From NCBI RefSeq assembly GCF_019973735.1, contig NZ_AP024463.1:558001-622000 (forward strand): a DNA stretch of 64,000 nt, in the 5' to 3' direction. The notes beneath the pieces were generated by a model that was not told the DNA's origin, did no database searches, and worked only from the letters and a program-made list of their open reading frames with translations. This document shows, in pieces, positions 1 to 10,912 of this stretch. Origin of the DNA: Arachnia rubra (lineage in GTDB: Bacteria > Actinomycetota > Actinomycetes > Propionibacteriales > Propionibacteriaceae). The number at the start of each line of letters is the position of its first letter. Position 1 is the first letter of the stretch. The position numbers and the translations under genes are program-made.

Positions 1-547
1 CGCCGGGGGTGCCGTCGGCTCCGGACGCGGAGATCGTCTGGACCGAGTCGACGATCAGCAGCGACGGTGAGATCTCCTCCACGTGCCCCAGTACGGTCGC
101 GAGGTCGTTCTCGCTGGCCAGGAACAGGTCATCGTGGACGGCACCGGTGCGTGCGGCACGCAGTTTCACCTGTGACGCCGACTCCTCCCCGGAGATGTAC
201 AGGGTGGTCTCGCCCGTGCCCGCCCACTTTGCCGCGACGTCGATCAGGAGCGTCGACTTGCCCACCCCCGGCTCACCGGCCAGCAGCACGACCGCCCCGG
301 GTACCAGGCCGTCGCCCAGCACCCGGTCCAGCTCCTCGATGCCGGTGCGTTTGCGGCGGGCATCATCGGTGGGGACCTGCGAGATGCGCTGGGCTGACCG
401 CGACGGGGTGGCGGCTGTCACCTTCGCCAGCTTCGGGGCACCCCGCTCCACGACACTGCCCCACGCCTGGCATTCGCCACAGCGGCCCACCCAGCGGGCT
501 GTGGTCCAGCCGCACTCGGTGCACTGGAAGGAATCCTGTTTGGCCAT
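1..547 (-). CDS. radA: DNA repair protein RadA (partial, C-terminus outside window)
   Basis: RadA is a RecA-like ATPase that processes recombination intermediates. The 182 codons visible begin with a C4 zinc finger (CTEC and CGEC pairs within the first 30 residues), followed by the Walker A motif GEPGVGKST near residue 85 and a DSVQT stretch near the window edge, all typical of RadA/Sms. A full protein has about 450-460 residues, so roughly 60% lies beyond position 1. The ATG at 547 sits 7 nt behind a TAGACT -10 box, which supports a leaderless start. The family assignment is firm. Confidence 0.95.
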   Translation of the reverse strand, partial: MAKQDSFQCTECGWTTARWVGRCGECQAWGSVVERGAPKLAKVTAATPSRSAQRISQVPTDDARRKRTGIEELDRVLGDGLVPGAVVLLAGEPGVGKSTLLIDVAAKWAGTGETTLYISGEESASQVKLRAARTGAVHDDLFLASENDLATVLGHVEEISPSLLIVDSVQTISASGADGTPG

Positions 548-554
548 GCCGCGG

Positions 555-560
555 AGTCTA
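555..560 (-). promoter_or_regulatory. -10 box of radA, leaderless
   Basis: On the minus strand TAGACT is followed by 7 nt and then the radA ATG. This spacing places the transcription start at or next to the start codon; no ribosome binding site is visible. Confidence 0.6.
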
Positions 561-599
561 TGGGGCAGTGCCGACAAAACCAGCGCACCGGGCTCAGCG

Positions 600-1238
600 T
601 CAGATGACGACGGTGCCCTTTTCCGGCGACTCGAACGTCACCTGGGTGATGCCCGGATGGCCGTTGGGGGCGATCAGCTGCAGCTGCACCCCGTCGAGCC
701 GGTCCGCGACAGGGACCCCCAGCCACTCGGACAGGCGCTCCGCGGAGCCGGAGATCTGGATCTGCGCCAGGCGCAAGTCGGAGACCAGGGCGGTGGGGCG
801 CAGCAGCGCCTCCGAGATCCACTGCAGGAAGAACGGGAGTTGTGGGTCCGCCATCAGGCCCTTCATCCCCAGCTGGCACCACTCCAGGTGCCGGCCGTCG
901 GGAAACTGCCGGGAACCGGGAGCGGCGGGGCGTTCCAGCCGCGTCTCGAAGGGCGTGATGTCATCGACGCTGACAGCCCAGCCCAGCCAGCCACCGCCCA
1001 TCTCGGAGCGGGCACGCACCGCCTGCCCGAAGGGGGCCTTCTCGGCGGCGGGATGGTCGAGGACCTCGACGACCTCGAGATAGCGGGCATCCGCGAGCGG
1101 AATGATGTGGTTCCGGGTCCCGAAACGCGGGTGGAAACCACCCTCCCTGAAGCTGGTCCCCAGTCTTTCTGCCAGGTGGGCGGCATCGGCGTTGATGCCC
1201 TGCGGTCCACTGGCGAAGATGATGTGGTCGACATGCAT
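600..1238 (-). CDS. Glyoxalase-like (VOC superfamily) domain protein
   Basis: A 212-residue protein starting MHVDHIIFA, which resembles the first beta strand of glyoxalase-like domains (Glyoxalase_3 type). A second module begins near residue 145 (LVSDLRLAQIQISG), suggesting two VOC half-folds. The longer frame from 1274 is possible, but the ATG at 1238 opens directly on the conserved metal-binding H and has GAGG just upstream. No substrate can be inferred. It lies between radA and a divergent isomerase gene and is probably transcribed alone toward radA. VOC fold likely; enzymatic role unknown. Confidence 0.7.
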   Translation of the reverse strand: MHVDHIIFASGPQGINADAAHLAERLGTSFREGGFHPRFGTRNHIIPLADARYLEVVEVLDHPAAEKAPFGQAVRARSEMGGGWLGWAVSVDDITPFETRLERPAAPGSRQFPDGRHLEWCQLGMKGLMADPQLPFFLQWISEALLRPTALVSDLRLAQIQISGSAERLSEWLGVPVADRLDGVQLQLIAPNGHPGITQVTFESPEKGTVVI

Positions 1239-1409
1239 GCCCTCATTCTGCCTTTCCGGTATGCCGTGTCCCAATCGGGGGCGCGTCCCGCCGGGGGAAG
1301 GGCTGTTGAGGGGAATAGGCCGGTGCGGGCCGCCTCAGTGATCAGCACTGGCCGTCCTACCGGCCGGCCTTTTCGCACCGCCGGGCCGCGGTGCTTACGC
1401 GGTGGGCGC

Positions 1410-1415
1410 TAGGGT
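1410..1415 (+). promoter_or_regulatory. -10 box of the TIM-barrel gene, leaderless
   Basis: TAGGGT followed by exactly 7 nt and a GTG at 1423. This spacing decides the start codon of the downstream gene. Confidence 0.6.
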
Positions 1416-1422
1416 TGGGGCC

Positions 1423-2229
1423 GTGCCTGATCCTGCGATCCTGCTCTCCACCACCTCGGTCTACCCCGACACCACGGCCAGCGCCTTCGACTACGCAGCT
1501 GAACTGGGGTTCGACGGGGTGGAGCTGATGGTCGGCGTCGACCAGGTCAGCCTCGACATCGAGGCGATCATGGCGCTCAGCGACCGCTACGGGGTCCCGG
1601 TGCGGTCCCTCCACGCCCCGACGCTGCTGATCACGCAGCGAGCCTGGGGCAGCGACCCATGGGAGAAGCTGAGGCGCTCCGCCGAGGCAGCGAAACGCCT
1701 GGGCGCCGACGTCGTCGTGGTGCATCCGCCCTTCCGGTGGCAGCGCAGCTATGGCAACGGGTTCGTCAGGGGCATCCGCGACCTGAACCGCACCTCGGGG
1801 GTGACGTTCGCCGTCGAGAACATGTACCCGTGGCGCACCCCGGCGGGGTCGCTGGCGGCCTACTCGCCCGGCTGGGATCCAACCGGCCTCGACTACGACC
1901 ACCTCACCCTCGACCTCAGCCACGCCTCCACAGCCCAGCTAAGGTCCCTCGACCTGGTGGAGCTGTGGGGCGATCGCCTGACCCACGTCCACCTGACCGA
2001 CGGGAAGGGCTCGTTCAAGGACGACCACCTGCTTCCCGGTGAGGGCGACCAGGAGGCCTGGGCGGTGGTGCGGGAGCTGGCGCGTCGCGGCTACGAGGGA
2101 CACATCGTGCTGGAGGCCTCCACCACGAGGGCGAGGACCGGCGGAGAGCGGGCCGCGCTGCTGGGGGAGGTGCTCGACGGCATCAGGGAGAACCTGATTG
2201 CCGGCAGCCAGGCGCTGGGGAGGAGCTGA
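1423..2229 (+). CDS. Sugar phosphate isomerase/epimerase (AP-endonuclease-2-like TIM barrel)
   Basis: A 268-residue xylose-isomerase-like TIM barrel. Visible features are SVYPDTTASAFDYAAELGFDG at the first strand/helix, VVVHPPF, FAVENMYPW (metal-binding Glu), LTLDLSHAS, HVHLTDG and HIVLEAS near the end, in the order expected for the family. Actinomycete homologues commonly sit beside a proline dehydrogenase gene, as here: its stop is 1 nt before the next ATG. The GTG at 1423 is preferred over the GTG at 1402 because it is 7 nt from a TAGGGT box. The natural substrate is not evident. Confidence 0.8.
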   Translation: MPDPAILLSTTSVYPDTTASAFDYAAELGFDGVELMVGVDQVSLDIEAIMALSDRYGVPVRSLHAPTLLITQRAWGSDPWEKLRRSAEAAKRLGADVVVVHPPFRWQRSYGNGFVRGIRDLNRTSGVTFAVENMYPWRTPAGSLAAYSPGWDPTGLDYDHLTLDLSHASTAQLRSLDLVELWGDRLTHVHLTDGKGSFKDDHLLPGEGDQEAWAVVRELARRGYEGHIVLEASTTRARTGGERAALLGEVLDGIRENLIAGSQALGRS

Positions 2230-2230
2230 G

Positions 2231-3139
2231 ATGCGGCGTTCAGGAGACTGGGTGCGCTGGCTCGTCCACGGGTCCTGGGTGGCGCGCCGCGCTGCCGACG
2301 ACCAGTCGGTCTGGGAGCTGGCGAACAACTACGTGGCCGGCAAGGAGGTGGGCGACGCCGTCGCCGTTGCCTCCAGGCTGCGCCGGCAGGGCCTGGAGGT
2401 GGGGTTCTCGCACCTGTCGAGTCACAACCTGGAGGAGGACACGCTTGCCGTCTTCGACGAGCTCCTGGAGCAGCTTGACGCCGCGGCACCGGGCACTGAG
2501 ATCGCGGTCAAACCGTCGTCGCTGAGGCTTCGGGAATCGGCCGTGCAGGCGAGGGAGGCGCTGCGGGAGCTGTGCGGCGTGGCGCAGCGGCGTGGCGCGC
2601 ACGTGACCCTGGAGATGCAGTGGCCCGCCGACTACGACGACGTGATGGAGCTCTACCGGGCAGTCCGGAAGGACTATCCACAGCTTGGGATCACGCTGCC
2701 GGCGAATCTGCTGCGGGTGGAGACCGAGTGCAGACGGCTTGGCGCAGAGGCGGCGCGGGTGCGGTTGTGCGTCGGCTCCTACCCGGCGGGGCAGGCGATA
2801 GGGCACGTGACCGAACAGGACAAGGCCCTGGCGCTGGTGCGGTGCCTGCGGATCCTGATGGAGTCCCCGGCCTATCCGATGCTCGCCACCCACGACCCCC
2901 GGATCATCGAGATCGCGCAGGAGCTGGCGCTGCGCAATGGCCGTGGGCCGGAGTCGTATGAGTTCCAGATGTTCTATGGGGTGCGCCCACTGGAGCAGCG
3001 GCGGCTCGCGGACATCGGGCTGCGGTGCCGCACCTACGTTCCCTTCGGCCCGGGCTGGTACGGCTACCTCGCGTTGCGTATGGCCGCCCGGCCGCGCATC
3101 CTGCTGAGCTACGCGCGAGCGCTCTTGGACAAGCGCTGA
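2231..3139 (+). CDS. Proline dehydrogenase
   Basis: A 302-residue FAD-dependent enzyme that oxidises L-proline to pyrroline-5-carboxylate. The C-terminal block YEFQMFYGVRP followed by CRTYVPFGPGWYGYLALR is the ProDH signature, and ATHDPRII matches the strand carrying the conserved His. The size fits monofunctional actinobacterial ProDH rather than PutA. The ATG at 2231 has AGGAG about 6 nt upstream and follows the isomerase gene by 1 nt, so the two are cotranscribed. proC lies about 1.9 kb downstream, so proline breakdown and synthesis genes are close neighbours. Confidence 0.9.
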   Translation: MRRSGDWVRWLVHGSWVARRAADDQSVWELANNYVAGKEVGDAVAVASRLRRQGLEVGFSHLSSHNLEEDTLAVFDELLEQLDAAAPGTEIAVKPSSLRLRESAVQAREALRELCGVAQRRGAHVTLEMQWPADYDDVMELYRAVRKDYPQLGITLPANLLRVETECRRLGAEAARVRLCVGSYPAGQAIGHVTEQDKALALVRCLRILMESPAYPMLATHDPRIIEIAQELALRNGRGPESYEFQMFYGVRPLEQRRLADIGLRCRTYVPFGPGWYGYLALRMAARPRILLSYARALLDKR

Positions 3140-3184
3140 CCCGGCTGCTCAGGGCTTCCGGGATAGACCTGCGGCACGCGTCAC

Positions 3185-3190
3185 TAGACT
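3185..3190 (+). promoter_or_regulatory. -10 box of the CPBP protease gene, leaderless
   Basis: TAGACT, 6-nt spacer, then GTG at 3197. Confidence 0.55.
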
Positions 3191-3196
3191 CACCCC

Positions 3197-5815
<2,619 letters not shown>

Positions 5816-6001
5816 CGCCTCCTGTGGACAGGTTTCTCGCGAGCCGGCCCAGAGGCTCACCTATCGTCTCGTTGAGGCTACCTGGATGCCGCTGACCTGA
5901 ACATCGCTCCTCATCGTTGGGTCTCATTAGTTCTGGAAACCAGACTTTCGAGAAATGAAAAATTGATCAGTTTTTAACTGTGCATTTTCGCCAAGAAAAC
6001 C
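5816..6001. other. Intergenic region, AT-rich toward its end
   Basis: Between proC and the DUF1707 gene. From about 5930 to 6030 the sequence is clearly AT-richer than its surroundings (gaaatgaaaaattgatcag and a tttttaac run). A promoter for the following gene is likely here, but no single -10/-35 pair stands out. No gene is visible. Confidence 0.4.
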
Positions 6002-6700
6002 GTGATATCCGGCACAATATTCCTTGTGTATTTGGACATCTCACACCTGCCCGAGCCTGGACTGCGTGTCACGGGAGTTCAACGCGAACGCGCCGCGACG
6101 ATTCTCCGGGAGGCGGCCGCGGACGGGCGGATCCCGTTCGAGGAACTGGAGGTGCGGATGCCTGGCACGCTGGAGGCCGTCGTGCGCGCCGACCTCTACC
6201 GCGTGCTGGTCGACCTGGTGCCGGATGCTGAACTACCCCGGCTGGTAGCTGCCCCGATCCCCGACTCCAGAGAGCCCGGCATGCGCTGGGAGGACCCGCT
6301 GCTGATCCACACCGACTGGAAGGGCTACCGGAGGTGCGCTCCCTGGGACGTGCCGCCGTTCATCGAGCTGATCGGCGGCAGTCTGGGGAAGTTCTACCTG
6401 AACTTCGTGGGAACCAATCCGCTAGCGCCCGTGATCGATCTGGTGATTTCAGGTACCGCTGGCGTCACCCTGGTGGTACCCAAGGAGTGGGGGGCTGATC
6501 TCCAGCAGCTCAGCATCCAGCGCGGTGTGATAGGGGCGGAGATCACCTCGAAGGTCCCGACCCGCCTCCCCGCAGGCCAGGCCAGGCTGGTGGTCCGGGG
6601 CACCACGACAGGCAAGGTCCAGGTCAGGAACCCAACTGCCTGGGATAACCGGATTCAACACAGCCACGAGCGCAGAGAGGCCAGGAAATCCCGCCAGTAG
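6002..6700 (+). CDS. DUF1707 (SHOCT-like) domain protein
   Basis: A 232-residue protein. Residues 20-70 (LRVTGVQRERAATILREAAA then GRIPFEELEVRM) match DUF1707, a helical domain found near the N-terminus of many actinobacterial envelope-associated proteins. The remainder is mainly predicted beta strand (VIDLVISGTAGVTLVVPKEW, then repeated valine-rich strands). No transmembrane segment follows the domain. The GTG at 6002 has no good ribosome binding site; TTG 6023 and GTG 6026 are alternatives closer to the domain. The role is unknown. The AT-rich stretch just upstream is unlike neighbouring DNA. Confidence 0.6.
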   Translation: MISGTIFLVYLDISHLPEPGLRVTGVQRERAATILREAAADGRIPFEELEVRMPGTLEAVVRADLYRVLVDLVPDAELPRLVAAPIPDSREPGMRWEDPLLIHTDWKGYRRCAPWDVPPFIELIGGSLGKFYLNFVGTNPLAPVIDLVISGTAGVTLVVPKEWGADLQQLSIQRGVIGAEITSKVPTRLPAGQARLVVRGTTTGKVQVRNPTAWDNRIQHSHERREARKSRQ

Positions 6701-6750
6701 GGACCAGCTGAGGTGATCCGCATGGATCTACCGGCTCTGGCCGCCGACAG

Positions 6751-6781
6751 TTGGCGCCGTGGTGGCGTGGCGCGATACCAT
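6751..6781 (+). promoter_or_regulatory. Candidate promoter of the bS22 gene
   Basis: TTGGCG at 6751-6756 and GATACC/TACCAT ending at 6781 have a 17-19 nt spacing, about 70 nt upstream of the bS22 GTG. Inferred from sequence only. Confidence 0.4.
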
Positions 6782-6782
6782 G

Positions 6783-6815
6783 GGGAATCTGCCGGGATCG
6801 CCCCGGCAGATTCCC
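6783..6815 (+). terminator. 14-bp perfect hairpin upstream of bS22
   Basis: GGGAATCTGCCGGG and its exact complement are separated by 5 nt. There is no T-tract. It may terminate the DUF1707 transcript, or act as a leader structure or operator for the bS22 gene; the sequence does not decide between these. Confidence 0.45.
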
Positions 6816-6852
6816 TGTACCCCGAACCGGGTCGGTTACCGAAAGGCGAGAA

Positions 6853-6954
6853 GTGGGCTCTGTCATCAAGAAGCGCCGCAAGCGCATGGCCAAGAAAAAG
6901 CATCGCAAGCTGCTGAAGCGCACCCGCATTCAGCGCCGCCGCGCCGGAAAGTGA
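6853..6954 (+). CDS. 30S ribosomal protein bS22 (AURKAIP1/COX24 family), 33 aa
   Basis: A 33-residue, extremely basic peptide: [18 protein letters not shown], then a [19 protein letters not shown] tail. This matches the small actinobacterial AURKAIP1/COX24-domain protein seen in mycobacterial 30S subunits (bS22). The GTG start at 6853 has AAAGG about 8 nt upstream. A longer reading frame through it from 6751 is not supported. It stands alone between a DUF1707 gene and the HemD-type gene. Confidence 0.9.
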
Positions 6955-7007
6955 GCTGATTCCCGCCCGTCTCAGGCGGTGCGGGCCAACCCTGCAGGAG
7001 TCTGTGC

Positions 7008-8588
7008 GTGATCCACACCGAGGTAGCGGAGCCGACGGGGACGCCCATGGGTGCTGTCACGTTCGTCGGTTTTGGCCCCGGAGATCCCGGGCTCATCACC
7101 TACGCAGGCAGCCGTGAGGTGGTCCAGGCCGATCTTCTGGTCGTGGACTCCCCTGTGATGGTCGAGGAACTTGCCTCGGTGGGTATTGAGCCGCTCGGGG
7201 AAGTGGTGGAGGCCGAGGCCGACGAGGTGGCCCAGATGGTCACTGCCGTCGCTGGCGGCCGTTCCGTGGTGCGGCTGGTCGAGGGTGATTTCTTCACGGA
7301 GCCGCGTCGTGCTGACGTGCTGCGGCGGCTGCTGGACGAGAAACGGATCCGCACCCACCTGATTCCCGGAATCACCACCTGGGACGCGGCCTTGACCTAC
7401 GGCGCTGTCGTCCCCACCCAGGTGATGGCTTTTTGTGACGCCTCCGTGGAGGTGCCTGGCGATGACAGCTGGCCCACGAGCGGGACGGTAATCATCCGGG
7501 CGACGGACGCCACGATCGCCGAGGTGGTTGCCAAGGCGTGCGAGGTCTATGGTCGGGACACGGAGGTGCTGGAGCTCACGAGGCTCGGCAGCACCTCCCA
7601 GCAGACCCGCCTGTCAACGTGGGCGGCGATCGGAGCCGAGCCATGCGGCGGGTCGCGGTTCCTGCTGATCGGGCCCGGTGTCGGCGACAGCGCGCGGTCC
7701 CGCGTCGACTGGTTCGGGTCCAAGCCGTTGTTCGACTGGAGTGTCCTGGTCCCACGCACCAAGGACGAGGTGACGGAGCTGACCGATCACCTGACGCGGT
7801 TCGGAGCCTCCACCGAGGTGGTGGCCACCATGTCCATCGAGCCGCCCCGCACGGAGCAGGCCATGGAAAAAGCGGTCCGCGGCATTGTCGACGGGCGTTT
7901 CCTGTGGGTGCTGTTCACCTCTCAGCATGCCGTACGGGCCATCGTCGAGCGCTTGGCGGAGTACGGCCTGGACTCAAGGGCGCTGTCCGGCATCCACCTG
8001 GCCGCGGTGGGACGCGGCACGGTGGACGCTCTGGCACGCGTGGGCCTCACCCCCGACCTGGTGCCGTCCGGGGGAGACACCGCGCATCACCTGGCGCTGG
8101 AGTTCCCGGCCTATGACGAGCTCATCGACCCGATGGCTCGGGTCCTGGTGCCCACCGCCGACGTGTCGGTGGCGGACCTGGTGCAGGGCCTGACGAACCT
8201 CGGCTGGGAGGTCGACGAGGTCATCGCCTACCGCACCGTCCGGGCCGCTCCGCCGCCCACTGAGATCCGCGAACGCATCAAGACAGGCATGTTCGACGCC
8301 GTGGTGTTCACGTCGTCATCGGCCGTGCGGAACATGATCGGCATCGCGGGCAAGCCGCACGCGGCCTCGATCATCGCGGCCATCGGCCAGGCGACTGCAG
8401 CGACCTGCGTCATGCACGGCCTTAGGGTGGATGTCGTGGCTGACTCGCCCAACTTCGAGTCGGTGGCAGAGGGCCTGGCCCGGTTCGCGGACGCCCGCCG
8501 CGCGGACCGCCTGCGACAGGGACTGCCCGACACGAAACCCTCCCAGCGCCGCCGTCGCCGGCGCAAGGACGCCATCAGGAGGTCGTGA
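7008..8588 (+). CDS. hemD: Uroporphyrinogen-III synthase fused to a methyltransferase-like domain
   Basis: A 526-residue fusion in the tetrapyrrole pathway. Residues 15-240 resemble the uroporphyrinogen-III C-methyltransferase fold (TFVGFGPGDPGLITYAGS, LIPGITTWDAAL), but the usual RLKGGDPF block reads RLVEGDFF and the substrate-binding part is altered, so methylation activity is doubtful. Residues 245-500 are a HemD domain (VLVPRTKDEVTELTDHL, FTSQHAVRAIVERL, VVFTSSSAVRNMIG, IAAIGQATAATC) that cyclises hydroxymethylbilane. The same fusion is known in mycobacteria. The GTG at 7008 follows AGGAG. It overlaps the next gene by TGATG. Confidence 0.85.
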   Translation: MIHTEVAEPTGTPMGAVTFVGFGPGDPGLITYAGSREVVQADLLVVDSPVMVEELASVGIEPLGEVVEAEADEVAQMVTAVAGGRSVVRLVEGDFFTEPRRADVLRRLLDEKRIRTHLIPGITTWDAALTYGAVVPTQVMAFCDASVEVPGDDSWPTSGTVIIRATDATIAEVVAKACEVYGRDTEVLELTRLGSTSQQTRLSTWAAIGAEPCGGSRFLLIGPGVGDSARSRVDWFGSKPLFDWSVLVPRTKDEVTELTDHLTRFGASTEVVATMSIEPPRTEQAMEKAVRGIVDGRFLWVLFTSQHAVRAIVERLAEYGLDSRALSGIHLAAVGRGTVDALARVGLTPDLVPSGGDTAHHLALEFPAYDELIDPMARVLVPTADVSVADLVQGLTNLGWEVDEVIAYRTVRAAPPPTEIRERIKTGMFDAVVFTSSSAVRNMIGIAGKPHAASIIAAIGQATAATCVMHGLRVDVVADSPNFESVAEGLARFADARRADRLRQGLPDTKPSQRRRRRRKDAIRRS

Positions 8589-9244
8589 TGCAGCAGCCGA
8601 CCGTGGTCCACGTGATGCGTCACGGGCAGGTCCACAACCCCGACGGGGTGTTGTACGGCAGGCTGCCCGGTTTCGGCCTGTCCGGGCTGGGGCATCAGAT
8701 GGCGGCCCGGCTCGCCGGGCACTGGGACGGGGTGCCGCTGACGCATCTTCGCTGCTCGCCGCTGCAGAGGGCACAGGAGACCCTCGCGCCGACCGCCGCG
8801 TTGTTCCCGCAGCTTGAGGTGGTGACCGACGAGCGTCTCACCGAGGCGGGCAACCTCTTCGAGGGGAAGGTCTTCGGCCCTGACAACAGGGCGCTGCGTG
8901 ACGTGCGCATGCTCCCGCATGTCCTGAACCCGCTGCGCCCCAGCTGGGGTGAGCCCTACCGTGACATCGCGGTGCGGATGCGCGCCGCCCTGCAGGATGC
9001 CGCCGTCGCGGCGGGCCCGGGTGGGCAGGCCCTGGTGGTCAGTCACCAGCTGCCCATTGAGATCGCCCGCCGGGACGCCGAGCACAGGTTCTTCGCGCAT
9101 GACCCGCGGCGCCGGCGCTGCACCCTCGCGTCTGTGACGTCGTTCACCTTCCGTGACGGTTTCATCACGGCTGTTGACTACGCCGAGCCCGCGCAGGATC
9201 TGCTGCCCACGAAACGGGGGCGGCGGTTTCGGGTCGGGACGTAA
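8588..9244 (+). CDS. Histidine phosphatase family protein (phosphoglycerate-mutase-like)
   Basis: A 218-residue cytosolic phosphatase-fold protein. The catalytic block VMRHGQVHNPDGVLYGRLPG lies near residue 10, SPLQRAQETLAP supplies the second arginine, and VVSHQLPI provides the C-terminal His. The ATG at 8588 overlaps the hemD stop (TGATG), with AGGAGG 5 nt upstream, so it is translationally coupled. Actinobacterial heme operons often carry such a gene; the substrate is not known. The GTG at 8585 is a poorer alternative start. Confidence 0.8.
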   Translation: MQQPTVVHVMRHGQVHNPDGVLYGRLPGFGLSGLGHQMAARLAGHWDGVPLTHLRCSPLQRAQETLAPTAALFPQLEVVTDERLTEAGNLFEGKVFGPDNRALRDVRMLPHVLNPLRPSWGEPYRDIAVRMRAALQDAAVAAGPGGQALVVSHQLPIEIARRDAEHRFFAHDPRRRRCTLASVTSFTFRDGFITAVDYAEPAQDLLPTKRGRRFRVGT

Positions 9245-9300
9245 GTAGGACGTGAGGTTTGACGCCCTCCCTTGCCACCCCTAGGGGGACGGAGTGCACA

Positions 9301-9390
9301 ATGGTGCCCTGCTTGACGCTGAATTTTCTGGAGGGAGCCTCAGTGAGGGAAGCTCGCACCGCCTGCCTTGCCTGTCGCGGGGGGAAGTGA
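9301..9390 (+). CDS. Possible small peptide upstream of the sigma-like fusion
   Basis: An ATG at 9301 opens 29 codons ending in a Cys-x2-Cys motif (CLACRGGK). An internal GTG at 9343 has GGAGGG 7 nt upstream and would give a 15-residue peptide ending the same way. It lies just before the TTG of the next gene. It could be chance: the evidence is a good ribosome binding site and position only. Confidence 0.2.
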   Translation: MVPCLTLNFLEGASVREARTACLACRGGK

Positions 9391-9396
9391 CGCTCG

Positions 9397-10851
9397 TTGT
9401 CCGACACCTCCACGTGGCTGATTGACCTGTTCGAGGAGCAGGGGGCGACGATGCACCGGCTCGCTGTGATGCTTGGTGCTGAGTCGGAGTCGGGCCACAT
9501 CCTGCGCACCTCGATGCTGGGGCTGGCGAAGCGCTCTAACCGGATCGTCGACCCGTCGGCCCGCGTCGAGTACCTGGCCGAACAGGTGGTGCACCAGGCG
9601 CGTTCCGCGCGTGGCCAGGGCCATTCGCTGGACCTGCCGGAGGTCGCTGACCCACGGCAGGAGCAGATCCGCCGCGCTGTTGCAGCCCTGCCCACTCGGC
9701 TGGGTGAGATCCTGGTGGTGTCGCACTATCTGTCGGTGTTTGGACCGGAGCTGGCCGGCGTCATGCGGATGACGGTACGGGGCTGTAACCAACGGCTTGA
9801 GGAGGCGCTGGACGCGCTGCGCCGGGCGGTGGGGGAACCGGGGCCGGTCAGTCTGCCGGGGGTGATCGAGTCGCTGTCACAGGAGCTGACGGCGGCGTTG
9901 CGTTCCTCCGCGCGGCTGGTTCAGGCGCCCGGCACCGAGATGCTGGAGGCGGAGCTGCGGTCGCTCAAGGGGGCGTGGGTCCCCAGGGTTCCGCTGCTGC
10001 TGGTCGTGGTCATGGTGCTGCTGTCATTGCTGCTGACGATCTGGTTGTGGGGGTCCCTGCCGGCGGGGCGGACGCAACGAACCGACGTGCTGCCGACGGC
10101 GACCACAACGTCGCAGTCGGTGGCGCCGCTGTCGCGGGCCCTGCCGTCGCAGGTGCAGGGGGTGCCGGTGTACTACGTCGGACGGCAGGACGGGAAGCTG
10201 CACCGGGAGTTCCGTAACCTGGCGGTGTCGGGGGACCTGGCGTCGACGGTGGTCAACGCGATCCTGACCGTGGCGCCCCTCGATCCTGACTACAGTTCCG
10301 GCTGGAATCCTGGACGGGTGCTCGGCGTGAGCCTTGAGGGATCGTCGCTGACCATCAACCTCTCACCGGATGCCTTCCCCAGCGACGAGAGCGGGGAGGC
10401 GGTGCTGCAGGCCATCGACCAGGTTGTCCACGCCGTCACTGAGGTCCTCGGCAACCCGAACCTGGAAGTGCATTTCACCTCCAACGGCGACTCCCCGCCA
10501 GAGGCTTTCAGGGGCGGGCATCGCGACCGAGGGCAGGAGACCCTGGCGAAGCTATGGGTGGACACTCCCGGGAACGGCTCCACGGTGAGCGCCGGCACCG
10601 TGGTGTTCTCCGGGGTGGCGCAGCAGGGCACCGGGCAGCCCCGGGTGCTGGTCACTGACGCCAGTGAGACGCTGCTGACCTCGCAGTACGCGCAGACCGA
10701 GATCGACACGGACGCGGCGGGCTGGCACGGGTGGTCGGTGTCGCTGAGTCTTGACCCGGGGGACTACCTGGTCCGGGTGGAGACCACCTGGACCGATGAT
10801 GCGGGCAATTCCCAGGTGTCCCAGGAGAGCCGGACCATCACCGTCCAATAG
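9397..10851 (+). CDS. Membrane protein: sigma-factor-like domain + TM + GerMN + Gmad2
   Basis: A 484-residue fusion. Residues 1-150 look like a degenerate ECF sigma factor: a region-2-like helix set around LFEEQGATMHRLAVMLGAES and a region-4-like part IRRAVAALPTRLGEILVVSHYL. A single hydrophobic segment (about 193-216, VPLLLVVVMVLLSLLLTIWLW) follows. The exported part carries a GerMN domain (about 250-375, VPVYYVGRQDGKLHREFR and LTINLSPDAF) and a C-terminal Gmad2 Ig-like domain (about 385-484, TPGNGSTVSAGTVVFSGVAQ). The start is TTG. Predicted topology is N-in, C-out; whether the sigma-like part still binds RNA polymerase or DNA is unknown. Confidence 0.75.
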   Translation: MSDTSTWLIDLFEEQGATMHRLAVMLGAESESGHILRTSMLGLAKRSNRIVDPSARVEYLAEQVVHQARSARGQGHSLDLPEVADPRQEQIRRAVAALPTRLGEILVVSHYLSVFGPELAGVMRMTVRGCNQRLEEALDALRRAVGEPGPVSLPGVIESLSQELTAALRSSARLVQAPGTEMLEAELRSLKGAWVPRVPLLLVVVMVLLSLLLTIWLWGSLPAGRTQRTDVLPTATTTSQSVAPLSRALPSQVQGVPVYYVGRQDGKLHREFRNLAVSGDLASTVVNAILTVAPLDPDYSSGWNPGRVLGVSLEGSSLTINLSPDAFPSDESGEAVLQAIDQVVHAVTEVLGNPNLEVHFTSNGDSPPEAFRGGHRDRGQETLAKLWVDTPGNGSTVSAGTVVFSGVAQQGTGQPRVLVTDASETLLTSQYAQTEIDTDAAGWHGWSVSLSLDPGDYLVRVETTWTDDAGNSQVSQESRTITVQ

Positions 10852-10912
10852 GCGCAAAACAATTTAGAGCCGGGTAGGGATGCCTCGGGGGGATCCCGGC
10901 CCCGGTGTGGCC

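Noticed and set aside
9..1412. A 467-codon plus-strand frame across radA and the glyoxalase-like gene
   Set aside because: Opposite-strand shadow of two recognisable genes; composition is Arg/Pro-rich without domains.
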